A stretch of 64,000 nt of DNA from CAYLLT01 sp964548565 (GTDB lineage Bacteria > Planctomycetota > Phycisphaerae > UBA1845 > PWPN01): positions 1 to 64,000 of the forward strand of contig CAZJTF010000002.1 of NCBI GenBank assembly GCA_964548565.1. Reading direction: 5' to 3'. Of this stretch, positions 8,749 through 15,829 are shown in pieces. The notes beneath the pieces are model-generated. The model was not told where the DNA came from. It worked only from the letters and a program-made list of their open reading frames with translations, and made no database searches. The position numbers were made by a program, and so were the translations under genes. The stretch's first letter is position 1. Each line of letters starts with the position of its first letter.

Positions 8749-10296
8749 CTACTCGCCGGCGACCGGCACGACCTGCGGCACTTCAACTGGATTGCCGTCC
8801 CCCTTCGCGGAGGCCCGCCGAATGACGGCCACCGCTCCCGGCTGGGCGGCATCTCCCTCGCCCCGCGCCGCCAGCAGCGTCGGAGACGGTGCGAACTCGG
8901 TCGCGATATCCCACGTAAGGCAGTAGTCCCACGCGCGATCGCCGGTCACCTCGATCACGTACCGTCCAGCCGGAAGACTGCGGAGGTACACGTGCTCCAC
9001 GTTGTCAACCGGCGAGACGCTCGCGTCGATCGGAGCTCCCGTCGTAAAGCCGTTGGCACGGCAGAGCCGAAGAGTGAGGTTGGCCATGGACGGATTGAGG
9101 CGCAGCGGGTCACCGTCCGTGATCGTCATCCTGCGATGCCAGGTGAGCAGAAAGGACGCGGAGCTCCCCCGGCGGTTCTCAGGGATCTCGAAGTAGTAGC
9201 GCTGCGGCGCCGAAGCCTCCGCCCGCCCGTAATCCCAGCCGGTCACCGGCACATCGTCCTCGCCCGGTTCGTGCTCGCCGGCGACCAGGATGCGGTAGCT
9301 GTTGTCAACGTCGAGCTGTCCGGCACCGTAGCGATAATCCAGCGGAACGGTGCCATCGGTGCAGGGCGTCTCGAACCCGCGATGCCAGTCGGTCCACGCT
9401 TGCTTCGTCGCGCCGCCCATCAGCAGTGCCTTGGCAAGCATCGCACGCGCCGCCGGACGCTCCGCGGCTCGGACACCCGCGAGGTGCCGTCCGTCCTCGA
9501 TGCCCTCGATCAGGATGGACGCACAGGCGGCGACGACCGGCGTCGCCCAGCTCGTCGCGCTCAGCGGCGCAACCAGGTCCGGCTTGATCCGCTCCCCGTC
9601 CAGTCGAGTCGGCCCGAAACTGGACTCGCCACTCGTCAGCCCAACCGCGATGATGTTGTAAGCGCTGCACATCAGCTTGGGCATCGCGGTGCCCGTGCCA
9701 TTCTTCACGCCGGCGGTGACAACCGCACCGTCACGCTGCACGACGTAGTCAATCCGTCGCAGCACGTCGAGGTCCACGGAGTCGACGCCGAACGACCCGA
9801 TCCAGCTGTGATTCTGGACCGTCCGGACTTCGTGGAGCGGCTCGAGCGAGCTGTTGATGTTGAGGAAGCCCCCCTCGGCCCAGTCGTTCGCGTCGTACGA
9901 GGCGATCTGCCGCACGCCCGGGGTCACGCTGCTCGCCACCCCGCAGTAGTACTGGGCGACCGTGGTGGCGTGGTTCGACACGCCGCTCACACCGCTCAGG
10001 CGACTGATGGCCTTCCCGGCAAACTGCGGATCGCTCACGTCGGGCATGTAATCCCGGCTGGAATTCACGGCCATCTCGACCTGCGAAATCGTGACGGTGC
10101 TGCCTGTCGGAAGTCGTCCGCCGAGCCGCTGCTGCAGACGCGTGTAGCCGATCTCCGCCCGCCAGTCGGCCCGGGTCGTGCCCGCCAGCGCAACGATGGC
10201 GATCAGCGAAACCGCAATCCGGGTGGTCTCGATACGGCGGGAGAGGCGTTGGCGCCGGGGGAAAGGACAGACGCTGCTGAGGAAGTAAACACTCAA
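8749..10296 (-). CDS. exported subtilase (S8) family protein with variant acid residue
   Basis: Secreted subtilisin-like protein, 515 residues. A signal peptide ends near residue 43 (ALAGTTRA). The histidine motif is SNHATTVA (His109), the oxyanion Asn is in AGVKNGTG (Asn199), and the nucleophile motif is SATSWATP (Ser249). Where S8 enzymes have the Asp motif, this one reads TISQVEMA, so Glu74 seems to replace Asp. The C-terminal third (about residues 330-480) is a beta-rich domain like those that follow secreted subtilases. It is upstream of the kinase-like gene with a 112-base gap. The protease call is firm as to fold, less firm as to activity. Confidence 0.82.
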   Translation of the reverse strand: MSVYFLSSVCPFPRRQRLSRRIETTRIAVSLIAIVALAGTTRADWRAEIGYTRLQQRLGGRLPTGSTVTISQVEMAVNSSRDYMPDVSDPQFAGKAISRLSGVSGVSNHATTVAQYYCGVASSVTPGVRQIASYDANDWAEGGFLNINSSLEPLHEVRTVQNHSWIGSFGVDSVDLDVLRRIDYVVQRDGAVVTAGVKNGTGTAMPKLMCSAYNIIAVGLTSGESSFGPTRLDGERIKPDLVAPLSATSWATPVVAACASILIEGIEDGRHLAGVRAAERPAARAMLAKALLMGGATKQAWTDWHRGFETPCTDGTVPLDYRYGAGQLDVDNSYRILVAGEHEPGEDDVPVTGWDYGRAEASAPQRYYFEIPENRRGSSASFLLTWHRRMTITDGDPLRLNPSMANLTLRLCRANGFTTGAPIDASVSPVDNVEHVYLRSLPAGRYVIEVTGDRAWDYCLTWDIATEFAPSPTLLAARGEGDAAQPGAVAVIRRASAKGDGNPVEVPQVVPVAGE

Positions 10297-10561
10297 CTTT
10301 CCAGCATCCTACTGGAGGTAGCCCCACAGGTGTCTTACCTGGGTGCGCATCTGCGCAACGATCAGGGCGGCCGCAGTGACCCCCTGGCCCCGATCGTATT
10401 CATCGGATTTTAATCAACGCGGCTACGGCGTCAAAGGGGAATCTGCCCGAAGTGCCGATGGCAGCAGGAGAACCGTCAATCCGCCGGATGGCATGTCCTG
10501 GCGGCTCGGCCCCCCGGAGGGGTGGCGGCGCCCCCCCTTTCTGTCGACGAGTCAGGCGACT

Positions 10562-10879
10562 TCAGCGTCGATCCAGCAGCTTGCCCAGCAGGATCCCGAA
10601 GCCGAAGGCCACAAGCAGGCTCGTGACCGGGCGCTGCTCAATCTGCTCGTGGACGTTTTCGACCGTCTGGCGGCTCTTCTTTCCGGCAACACTGAACGCG
10701 TCCCGAAGATCACCGGCCCACTTCTCCGCATTCTCCGAGAGACGCTCGCGCAGGTTCGTGGCGCCGCTGCGCCCGCTGGAGATCAGTGACTCCAGAATAT
10801 CCGCAACGCTGTTCCGCAGCTTGCCGAGGTCATCGCGGAGATCCTGGACCTCATCCGACAGTTCGAATCGTCGCGCCAT
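10562..10879 (-). CDS. DUF883/ElaB-YqjD-like membrane-anchored protein
   Basis: A 105-residue protein with a long amphipathic helix (EVQDLRDDLGKLRNSVADIL through VENVHEQIEQRP) followed by a C-terminal glycine-zipper helix (LLVAFGFGILLGKLLDRR). This layout and the RP-x-x-SLLVAFGFGILLG ending match the DUF883/ElaB/YqjD group, inner-membrane proteins that bind ribosomes in stationary phase in enterobacteria. GGAGG stands eight bases before the ATG. It is divergent from the CsrA-REC gene. Confidence 0.75.
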   Translation of the reverse strand: MARRFELSDEVQDLRDDLGKLRNSVADILESLISSGRSGATNLRERLSENAEKWAGDLRDAFSVAGKKSRQTVENVHEQIEQRPVTSLLVAFGFGILLGKLLDRR

Positions 10880-11039
10880 GTGAAAAACCTCCGATCAGCT
10901 TGGTTAACGTAGATCATATGAGGCACTTGGCGTTTTTCTATCGGGCCTCGGAATTCACTGCTGCCTCCTCATTGGAGGACGATGGCGAGGCGGCCCCGCC
11001 CCGCGTCGGGCACGAGAAGTTTCGCCGCCGAGCTGCGAC

Positions 11040-11069
11040 TTGGCCTCGGCAAAGCACGCGGTCTATACT
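11040..11069 (+). promoter_or_regulatory. predicted promoter of the CsrA-REC gene
   Basis: TTGGCC at 11040-11045, an 18-base spacer and TATACT at 11064-11069; transcription would start near 11076, about 50 bases before the start codon at 11128. Confidence 0.5.
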
Positions 11070-11127
11070 GTTGATGTGTCACTCCTCGTCTGTGCCGTTG
11101 TCCAAACGGGTTTCAAGGTGGTAAAAA

Positions 11128-11727
11128 ATGCTCGTGATTTCCCGATGCCTGAACAGCGCGGTGCGGATCGGCGAAAACGTCACCATCAAAGTGCTGCGGA
11201 TTGGACAAAAACGCGTGACCCTCGGCGTGGATGCACCGCCCGAGGTCACGGTGCGACGCGACGAGGTGGTGGACGCGGTACGCCCCTCAAACGGCAGTGC
11301 GGAACTGCCCGGCCTCGACCTTCGCGTACTCGTGGTTGAGGATACGCCGGTGCACGCCCTCCTGATCGAGCGCGTCCTGAGCCGGCGCGGCGTCAAGAAC
11401 ATCGTTCGCACCTCCTGCGGCGAGGATGCCATTCGTCTTCTCACCCTCGCGCGGGAGAGCAAGGCCCTCAAGCCCGACCTGATCCTGTTGGACCTGCAGC
11501 TCCCCGGCGTCTCCGGCCTCCAGGTGCTCGAAACGGTCAAATCGCACCCGGCCCTGCGATCCATCCCGGTCGTCGTGCTGAGCTGCTCGGATTCCGATGA
11601 GGAAGTCGCGCGGTGCATGGCCGCCGGCGCCAACGCCTTCGTGTCCAAATCGGAAAGTTACGACAACCTGAGGCAGGCAATCCTTCGTATCACTGATTTC
11701 TGGAGCCAGGTGCGAAAGGTCGGCTGA
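11128..11727 (+). CDS. CsrA RNA-binding domain fused to a response-regulator receiver domain
   Basis: Residues 1-52 are a CsrA/RsmA domain: it begins MLVISR, keeps IGENVTIKVL, VTLGVDAPPEVTVRRDEV and the Arg at position 44 that contacts RNA in known CsrA proteins (Leu4 is Ile, Gly11 is Ala). Residues 64-190 are a complete receiver (REC) domain: acidic pair Glu71-Asp72, phospho-acceptor Asp122 in ILLDLQLPG, Ser152 and Lys174. There is no other output domain, so the RNA-binding domain is probably the output of phosphorylation. The ATG is preceded by AAGGTGG. CsrA normally is a free dimer of about 60 residues that binds GGA hairpins in mRNAs. No histidine kinase gene is nearby. A 7-bp hairpin (11747-11767) follows the stop. 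Confidence 0.9.
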   Translation: MLVISRCLNSAVRIGENVTIKVLRIGQKRVTLGVDAPPEVTVRRDEVVDAVRPSNGSAELPGLDLRVLVVEDTPVHALLIERVLSRRGVKNIVRTSCGEDAIRLLTLARESKALKPDLILLDLQLPGVSGLQVLETVKSHPALRSIPVVVLSCSDSDEEVARCMAAGANAFVSKSESYDNLRQAILRITDFWSQVRKVG

Positions 11728-11765
11728 ATGCCCCTGCTGAATTCGGAAGGCAAGGCCGATTTGCC

Positions 11766-11794
11766 TTGACATTCCGATCGCTTTCCTTTAATTA
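11766..11794 (+). promoter_or_regulatory. possible promoter of the GGA-rich leader
   Basis: A perfect TTGACA at 11766-11771 followed after 16-17 bases by TTAATTA. The -10 match is poor. If used, it would drive the GGA-rich leader and the CBM48 gene. Confidence 0.35.
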
Positions 11795-11882
11795 GAACGT
11801 GCTGCATTACGCGGCGCCAACTCGCACGAAGCGAACCTCGATCGCAATCTTCCGCCGCATGGCGCACGAGACCGCCTCGGCC

Positions 11883-12137
11883 GGATGAGTGATAAAAACA
11901 ATCTCAACGCAGGTGACGTGGCCGACAGCCACGCGAGAGGTGATTCCTTACGGGAGCGGGAAAGAGGCCCGGACGGACCGGGTCCGCAGACCGAGCGGCA
12001 GGCTGTCGACCGCGGAGCACCCAGTCGAGGAGGAGGGGCGTGTACGGACGCAGGGGAACGGAGTCCGTGTGGTGAACACACGGAAGGCGGCATCCAGAGG
12101 ACCAGCAGGGATGACAGCCATCACGGAGGTGCAGGAT
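11883..12137 (+). ncRNA. GGA-rich structured leader or small RNA, candidate CsrA target
   Basis: A 255-base stretch without a credible gene carries about 15 GGA triplets, several as ACGGA. One is in the loop of a perfect hairpin: CCCGG, loop ACGGA, CCGGG at 11968-11982, extendable by two pairs. Two further hairpins follow: ACGGAC/GTCCGT around 12044-12068 with GGA in the loop, and CCGTGTG/CACACGG at about 12065-12083. GGA in hairpin loops is the known CsrA/RsmA recognition element. The last two GGA overlap the ribosome-binding site of the CBM48 gene. It may be a CsrA-controlled 5' leader or a CsrB-like sponge; it is not tested. Confidence 0.5.
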
Positions 12138-12438
12138 GGTCGCACGGGATCTTGAAGGCGAAGTCGAATTCCGGCTCCATAACCCTTCCGCACGACAGGT
12201 CTACCTCGTCGGAGACTTCAACGGATGGCAGGAGTGCAGCCTGCCCATGACGCGTCAGCAGAGCGGCGAATGGGTCTGCCGCCTCCACCTCCCCGAGGGC
12301 GTCTACCAGTACAAGTACCTCGTCGACGGAGAGTGGTGCCTCGACAGTGACCCGGTCGGCATCGGCTGGGCCCCCTTCGGGTGCAACTCGGTCATGGTGA
12401 TGCACACCGGTGACGTGCCGGCGTTTCCCGTCGGTTGA
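12136..12438 (+). CDS. small CBM48 (glycogen-binding, isoamylase N-terminal-like) protein
   Basis: A stand-alone carbohydrate-binding module of 100 residues, like the AMPK-beta/isoamylase N-terminal domain. It keeps VYLVGDFNGW (residues 22-31), GEWVCRLHLPEG, YQYKYLVDGEW (57-67) and the late Asp/Asn of the family (Asp70, Asn84). No catalytic domain is attached and no signal peptide is present, so it should bind glycogen or other alpha-glucan in the cytoplasm. GGAGGTG precedes the ATG. Its position behind the CsrA-REC gene and the GGA-rich leader is notable because glycogen metabolism is a classical CsrA target. A strong terminator follows at 12548. Confidence 0.85.
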   Translation: MVARDLEGEVEFRLHNPSARQVYLVGDFNGWQECSLPMTRQQSGEWVCRLHLPEGVYQYKYLVDGEWCLDSDPVGIGWAPFGCNSVMVMHTGDVPAFPVG

Positions 12439-12547
12439 ACTTGACACCGGCCGCCGCGTTCGGTTTCCTTGTCCCACGGACGCGTCGCGCGGATCGGCCG
12501 AGGGCCGCGACACGCCCGGTCGATGCCTGAGTCACAGGGATTCAGCC

Positions 12548-12578
12548 GCCGCCCGCACCGCGCGGGCGGCTTTGTTTT
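12548..12578 (+). terminator. intrinsic terminator after the CBM48 gene
   Basis: A perfect 9-bp GC stem (GCCGCCCGC at 12548-12556, GCGGGCGGC at 12562-12570), a 5-base loop and TTTGTTTT. A TTGACA with poor -10 lies between the stop codon and this hairpin (12441), so premature termination ahead of purE is also conceivable. Confidence 0.85.
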
Positions 12579-12599
12579 GCCCTCGCCCGGAACCACGCC

Positions 12600-13091
12600 A
12601 TGCCAGCACATGTCGGTGTCATAATGGGTTCGCGATCGGACTGGGAGACGATGCAGCACTGCGCCGCCACCCTGGAGGCGCTGGGCATCGGGTTCGAGGC
12701 CCGTGTGCTCTCTGCACACCGCACGCCCGACGCGGCCCTGGAATATGCCGCCACCGCCGAGAGTCGCGGGCTGCACGTGATCATCGCGGCCGCGGGAGGC
12801 GCAGCCCATCTGGCTGGCGTGATGGCCGCCAAGACCGCCCTGCCCGTCCTCGGCGTCCCCATGCAGTCGCAGAGCCTGCAGGGGCTCGACTCGCTGCTCT
12901 CCATGGTGCAGATGCCCGCGGGAATCCCGGTGGGAACGCTCGCCATCGGCAAAGCCGGCGCGATCAACGCCGCCCTCTTCGCGGCCGCGATTCTCGCGCG
13001 CCACGACGCGAACGTCCGCACCGCCCTCGAGCGGTATCGGTCGGATCAGACCAAGAAGGTGCTGGCGAGTTCGGACCCGCGCCAGGGCTGA
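12600..13091 (+). CDS. purE: N5-carboxyaminoimidazole ribonucleotide mutase
   Basis: PurE class I enzyme that converts N5-CAIR to CAIR in purine synthesis. The sequence shows GVIMGSRSDWETMQ at the N-terminus, VLSAHRTPDAALEYA with the catalytic His, IIAAAGGAAHLAGVMAAKT and LDSLLSMVQMPAGIPVGTLAIG, all diagnostic. The 163-residue length is normal. No purK follows; the next gene is convergent and starts 10 bases after the purE stop. Confidence 0.96.
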   Translation: MPAHVGVIMGSRSDWETMQHCAATLEALGIGFEARVLSAHRTPDAALEYAATAESRGLHVIIAAAGGAAHLAGVMAAKTALPVLGVPMQSQSLQGLDSLLSMVQMPAGIPVGTLAIGKAGAINAALFAAAILARHDANVRTALERYRSDQTKKVLASSDPRQG

Positions 13092-13101
13092 CCGCGCCCT
13101 G

Positions 13102-14085
13102 TCAGAACACCCGGCTCAGTTCCCCGCGTGCGCCGTTGAGGACACGGTCCCAGTCGAACGCCGGCCCCGGGTCGATCTTGCCGCGCGTAATGTGCCAGTG
13201 GCCGAGGAGCCCTGACCAGGCGTTCAGCTCTTCCTCGGTCATGACGTCGGCACGCACCCGCCCGTCGGCGTCGCGCGGGACATCCAGTTTCATCCTCGGG
13301 AAGACGCGTGTCAGCGCGGCGCACAGCCGGATCATCGCCGTGTACTGTTCGGGCGTGAAATCGTACTGCACCAGGTCATGGCCGTTGATGCGCCCGCGCA
13401 CCACCTCCGGCCGGGCCGGTCTGCCCACGAACCCCGGCGTGCGGATGCCCCCGTCCCCCATCCACGCCGGCAGCGTGATGCACGGCCAGGCGAACGCGTC
13501 GAGGCTGTACCACTCATTGAGCGTCCGCATGTCCGGGTACGCCCCGATGTGTGCAATCTCGACGCCGATCGAGCGATCGTTGGCCGTGCCTGCATGCCAC
13601 GCCCGCTCCTTGAGGTCGAGCGTCTGGTACAGCGTGCCGTCAATGTCCAGCATGAACTGCACGGACAGCCCGCGAACATCGTGCAGGATCTTGAAGCACT
13701 GCTGGGAGGTGCCGCAGACGTCGTAGTGAATCACGAACTGGTCCACCGCCTGCTGCAGGTTGGGGAGAGTCCAGCCGTCCTTCGCGACCGCCTGCTCGAG
13801 TTCCGGCGAAAGCTTCTTACGGACGCCGTAGCGGTTCGGGTCGTCCTTCGACACCGGCGCTTTCGGCATGATCTGGTCCGACTCGAAATGTCGCCGGCAG
13901 CGATACGCGTCATAGCCCCCGGGATCCGTCCAGAGCACGACCGGCGTCCCCGTATGGAAAAGCTGGCCGGCCGCGACGATCTCGTCCCCTTTCCGCTCCA
14001 CGCGATCACCCGGACGCCCGCATCCGGTGCAGGCGATGACCGCGCCGCAGACAAGCACTCCCCACGCCTGAAAGCCGCTCCGCAT
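13102..14085 (-). CDS. lipoprotein N-acetylmuramoyl-L-alanine amidase (Amidase_2/AmiD-like)
   Basis: Peptidoglycan amidase of the zinc-dependent T7-lysozyme/PGRP fold. A lipobox (VIACTGC) near residues 18-23 suggests a lipid anchor. Zinc ligands and catalytic residues are visible: VIHYDVCG (His, N-terminal ligand), RAWHAGTANDRSIGVEI, and LLGHWHITRGKIDPGPAFDW (second His and the Lys/Asp pair). It would cut the bond between muramic acid and L-alanine, perhaps in peptidoglycan recycling. GGGAGGA precedes the ATG. It starts 12 bases after the transglutaminase-like gene ends, so the two are co-transcribed. Confidence 0.9.
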   Translation of the reverse strand: MRSGFQAWGVLVCGAVIACTGCGRPGDRVERKGDEIVAAGQLFHTGTPVVLWTDPGGYDAYRCRRHFESDQIMPKAPVSKDDPNRYGVRKKLSPELEQAVAKDGWTLPNLQQAVDQFVIHYDVCGTSQQCFKILHDVRGLSVQFMLDIDGTLYQTLDLKERAWHAGTANDRSIGVEIAHIGAYPDMRTLNEWYSLDAFAWPCITLPAWMGDGGIRTPGFVGRPARPEVVRGRINGHDLVQYDFTPEQYTAMIRLCAALTRVFPRMKLDVPRDADGRVRADVMTEEELNAWSGLLGHWHITRGKIDPGPAFDWDRVLNGARGELSRVF

Positions 14086-14097
14086 CGTGTCCTCCCG

Positions 14098-15645
14098 TCA
14101 GTGGCTGGCAGGCTGCCACTCGAACTGAACGTCGTAATCCCACGCGTCGAAGTACAGATTCCGCCCGTCAACCTCCACCTCGCCCCGCTGGAAATCCGCC
14201 GGCTCGCTCCGGAGCGACTCCTTCGGCGGCTGCAGCGCCGTGCCGTAGTCCAGGTTGACGATCATGCGGTACGAATCGATATGCCCGAAGTAGAACTCGC
14301 GGACGCGCGGATCGTCCGACTCCTGCAGGCCGTAGGACACGTCCGCCGGGAGCCACCCCCACGGGGCGACATAGAACTCGGCCCAATCGTGCATGTTCCA
14401 GCCCCAGGGCTTGGTCTCCCAGCCGCTCTGCCAGCGCGCGGGAATCCCGGCTGCCCGGCACATCGCGATGAAGAGCATCGCCTGCGCCCCGCAGTCCCCC
14501 CGCCGGCGCGTGTGGGTGCGGATCGACAGGCTCGGGATGATCGTGTACTCCTCCTCGTAGGCATACCGCAGCTCCTTGCAGAGGTGCAGGTAGATCCTCC
14601 GCGCCCGGGCCACGGGGTTCCGCTCGTCGCCTACCGCTGCCTTCACCTCCGCCAGCAGTTCAGGCGTCATCGCGATATGGGGAAGCCGCTCGCCCAGTCC
14701 GCCGCCGTTCCAGTCCGCGGGAAGCGGTCGGGCCGCCGCGTCATCGAGTTTCGGGCAGTAGGCTCGCGAGACGAACGAGAAGTCCGCCGCGAAACGGATC
14801 GGCTGCGACGGGTCCGCAATTGTGCTTTCAAGATAGATCGTCCGCTGCGGCGCGCCGCTGATGGTGGCGCCGTTGAACGAGGCTGCCGGCGCGATCCGCG
14901 GTTCGCCCGGCGAGGCGGACGCGAGTTCGACATCCCCCTGCTGGCGGTACACCTGCGGATACGGCAGCCAGCACCGCACGCGCGAGCCCGCTTTCAACGC
15001 GGGATCCGGCTTCACCGTCAGCGTATACCGCACGCGGTGCCGGACGGGAGCCACCTCGTCCCTCCCCGTCGCGTCCGCCTCCGCCAGCACGTTCCGGATG
15101 TGCTCGACCAGCTTCTCCGAATCGCCGGGCTTCACCGCGCCCGCCGCATCGCGCCGGCGCTTTGCCTCTTCAGAGAACCGGAAGATGTTCGACGGCTCGC
15201 GCCTCCAGTACCGGACGGCTCCGTCGATCATGCGGTACTGCGCTTCGCCCGCCGTCCGCCAGCGATCGAGATCCGCGGCCGTAACGTCCGGGATGCTTCT
15301 GCGCAGCTTCGCCAGCAGCGCATCCGCGTCGAGGCTGTACTCGTGCCGCGTCCGCCGGATGATCTCCAAAACTTCATCCCGGACATCCGCCGGGAGTGAT
15401 GCCTCCGCGACCGTTTTCCCCGCCTGCTCGAACAGTCCCCGCTCAAGCAGTTGCCGCGCTGTCACGACCGCGGGGTCTTTCGACGTGAACGCCCGCGAAG
15501 CGCCCGGAGGGCCCGGGTCGATCTGTTGCGCACCGATCATCACTGCTGCCGCCGTCACGATCATCCACAGGCCCACGGCTGGTCTCCAGAGGTGCCGAGA
15601 CGTCCACCGGTCTCGCGCCAGGCGCTGCCCCGGTGCGACGACCAC
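14098..15645 (-). CDS. exported transglutaminase-like cysteine protein
   Basis: A 515-residue protein with an N-terminal hydrophobic export segment (GLWMIVTAAAVMIGA). The C-terminal part is a transglutaminase-core domain with the full triad: Cys in THTRRRGDCGAQAMLF, His in NMHDWAEFYV and Asp in WGWLPADVSYG. The first 200 residues are helical and the middle is a beta-rich segment, as in several bacterial transglutaminase-like proteases. Substrate unknown; pairing with a muramoyl amidase suggests envelope work. The GTG at 15645 has a ribosome-binding site that is too close; GTG at 15576 with GGAGA six bases upstream is a good alternative start. Confidence 0.82.
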   Translation of the reverse strand: MVVAPGQRLARDRWTSRHLWRPAVGLWMIVTAAAVMIGAQQIDPGPPGASRAFTSKDPAVVTARQLLERGLFEQAGKTVAEASLPADVRDEVLEIIRRTRHEYSLDADALLAKLRRSIPDVTAADLDRWRTAGEAQYRMIDGAVRYWRREPSNIFRFSEEAKRRRDAAGAVKPGDSEKLVEHIRNVLAEADATGRDEVAPVRHRVRYTLTVKPDPALKAGSRVRCWLPYPQVYRQQGDVELASASPGEPRIAPAASFNGATISGAPQRTIYLESTIADPSQPIRFAADFSFVSRAYCPKLDDAAARPLPADWNGGGLGERLPHIAMTPELLAEVKAAVGDERNPVARARRIYLHLCKELRYAYEEEYTIIPSLSIRTHTRRRGDCGAQAMLFIAMCRAAGIPARWQSGWETKPWGWNMHDWAEFYVAPWGWLPADVSYGLQESDDPRVREFYFGHIDSYRMIVNLDYGTALQPPKESLRSEPADFQRGEVEVDGRNLYFDAWDYDVQFEWQPASH

Positions 15646-15753
15646 TCTCCCGCCCCGAGTGTCCGCACGCCGCGGAGAACGGACGGGGCGAAGCCCTACG
15701 ATACCCGCCTCGGCCCGCGCGGGCGAGCCTCCGTGGCAGCCCGCGCAGAGAAC

Positions 15754-15784
15754 GACCGGCGGGAACCACTGGCGCCCGCCGGTC
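15754..15784 (-). terminator. hairpin after the first dockerin gene
   Basis: Perfect 10-bp inverted repeat (GACCGGCGGG with CCCGCCGGTC), loop of 11 bases, about 45 bases after the stop codon at 15830 on the minus strand. No T-run, so factor-independent termination is uncertain. Confidence 0.5.
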
Positions 15785-15829
15785 GAAATAGGCGGATCAG
15801 TCAGACCGGCCGGTGCCGGCCTGGCGGAC

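Noticed and set aside
11885..12250. Open frames of 88-121 codons in the GGA-rich leader
   Set aside because: They overlap the CBM48 gene out of frame, lack ribosome-binding sites and are glycine/arginine/serine-rich; a structured RNA explains the stretch better.
13378..15399. A 673-codon open frame on the + strand opposite the amidase and transglutaminase-like genes
   Set aside because: No motif and extreme composition; the opposite strand has full catalytic sets.
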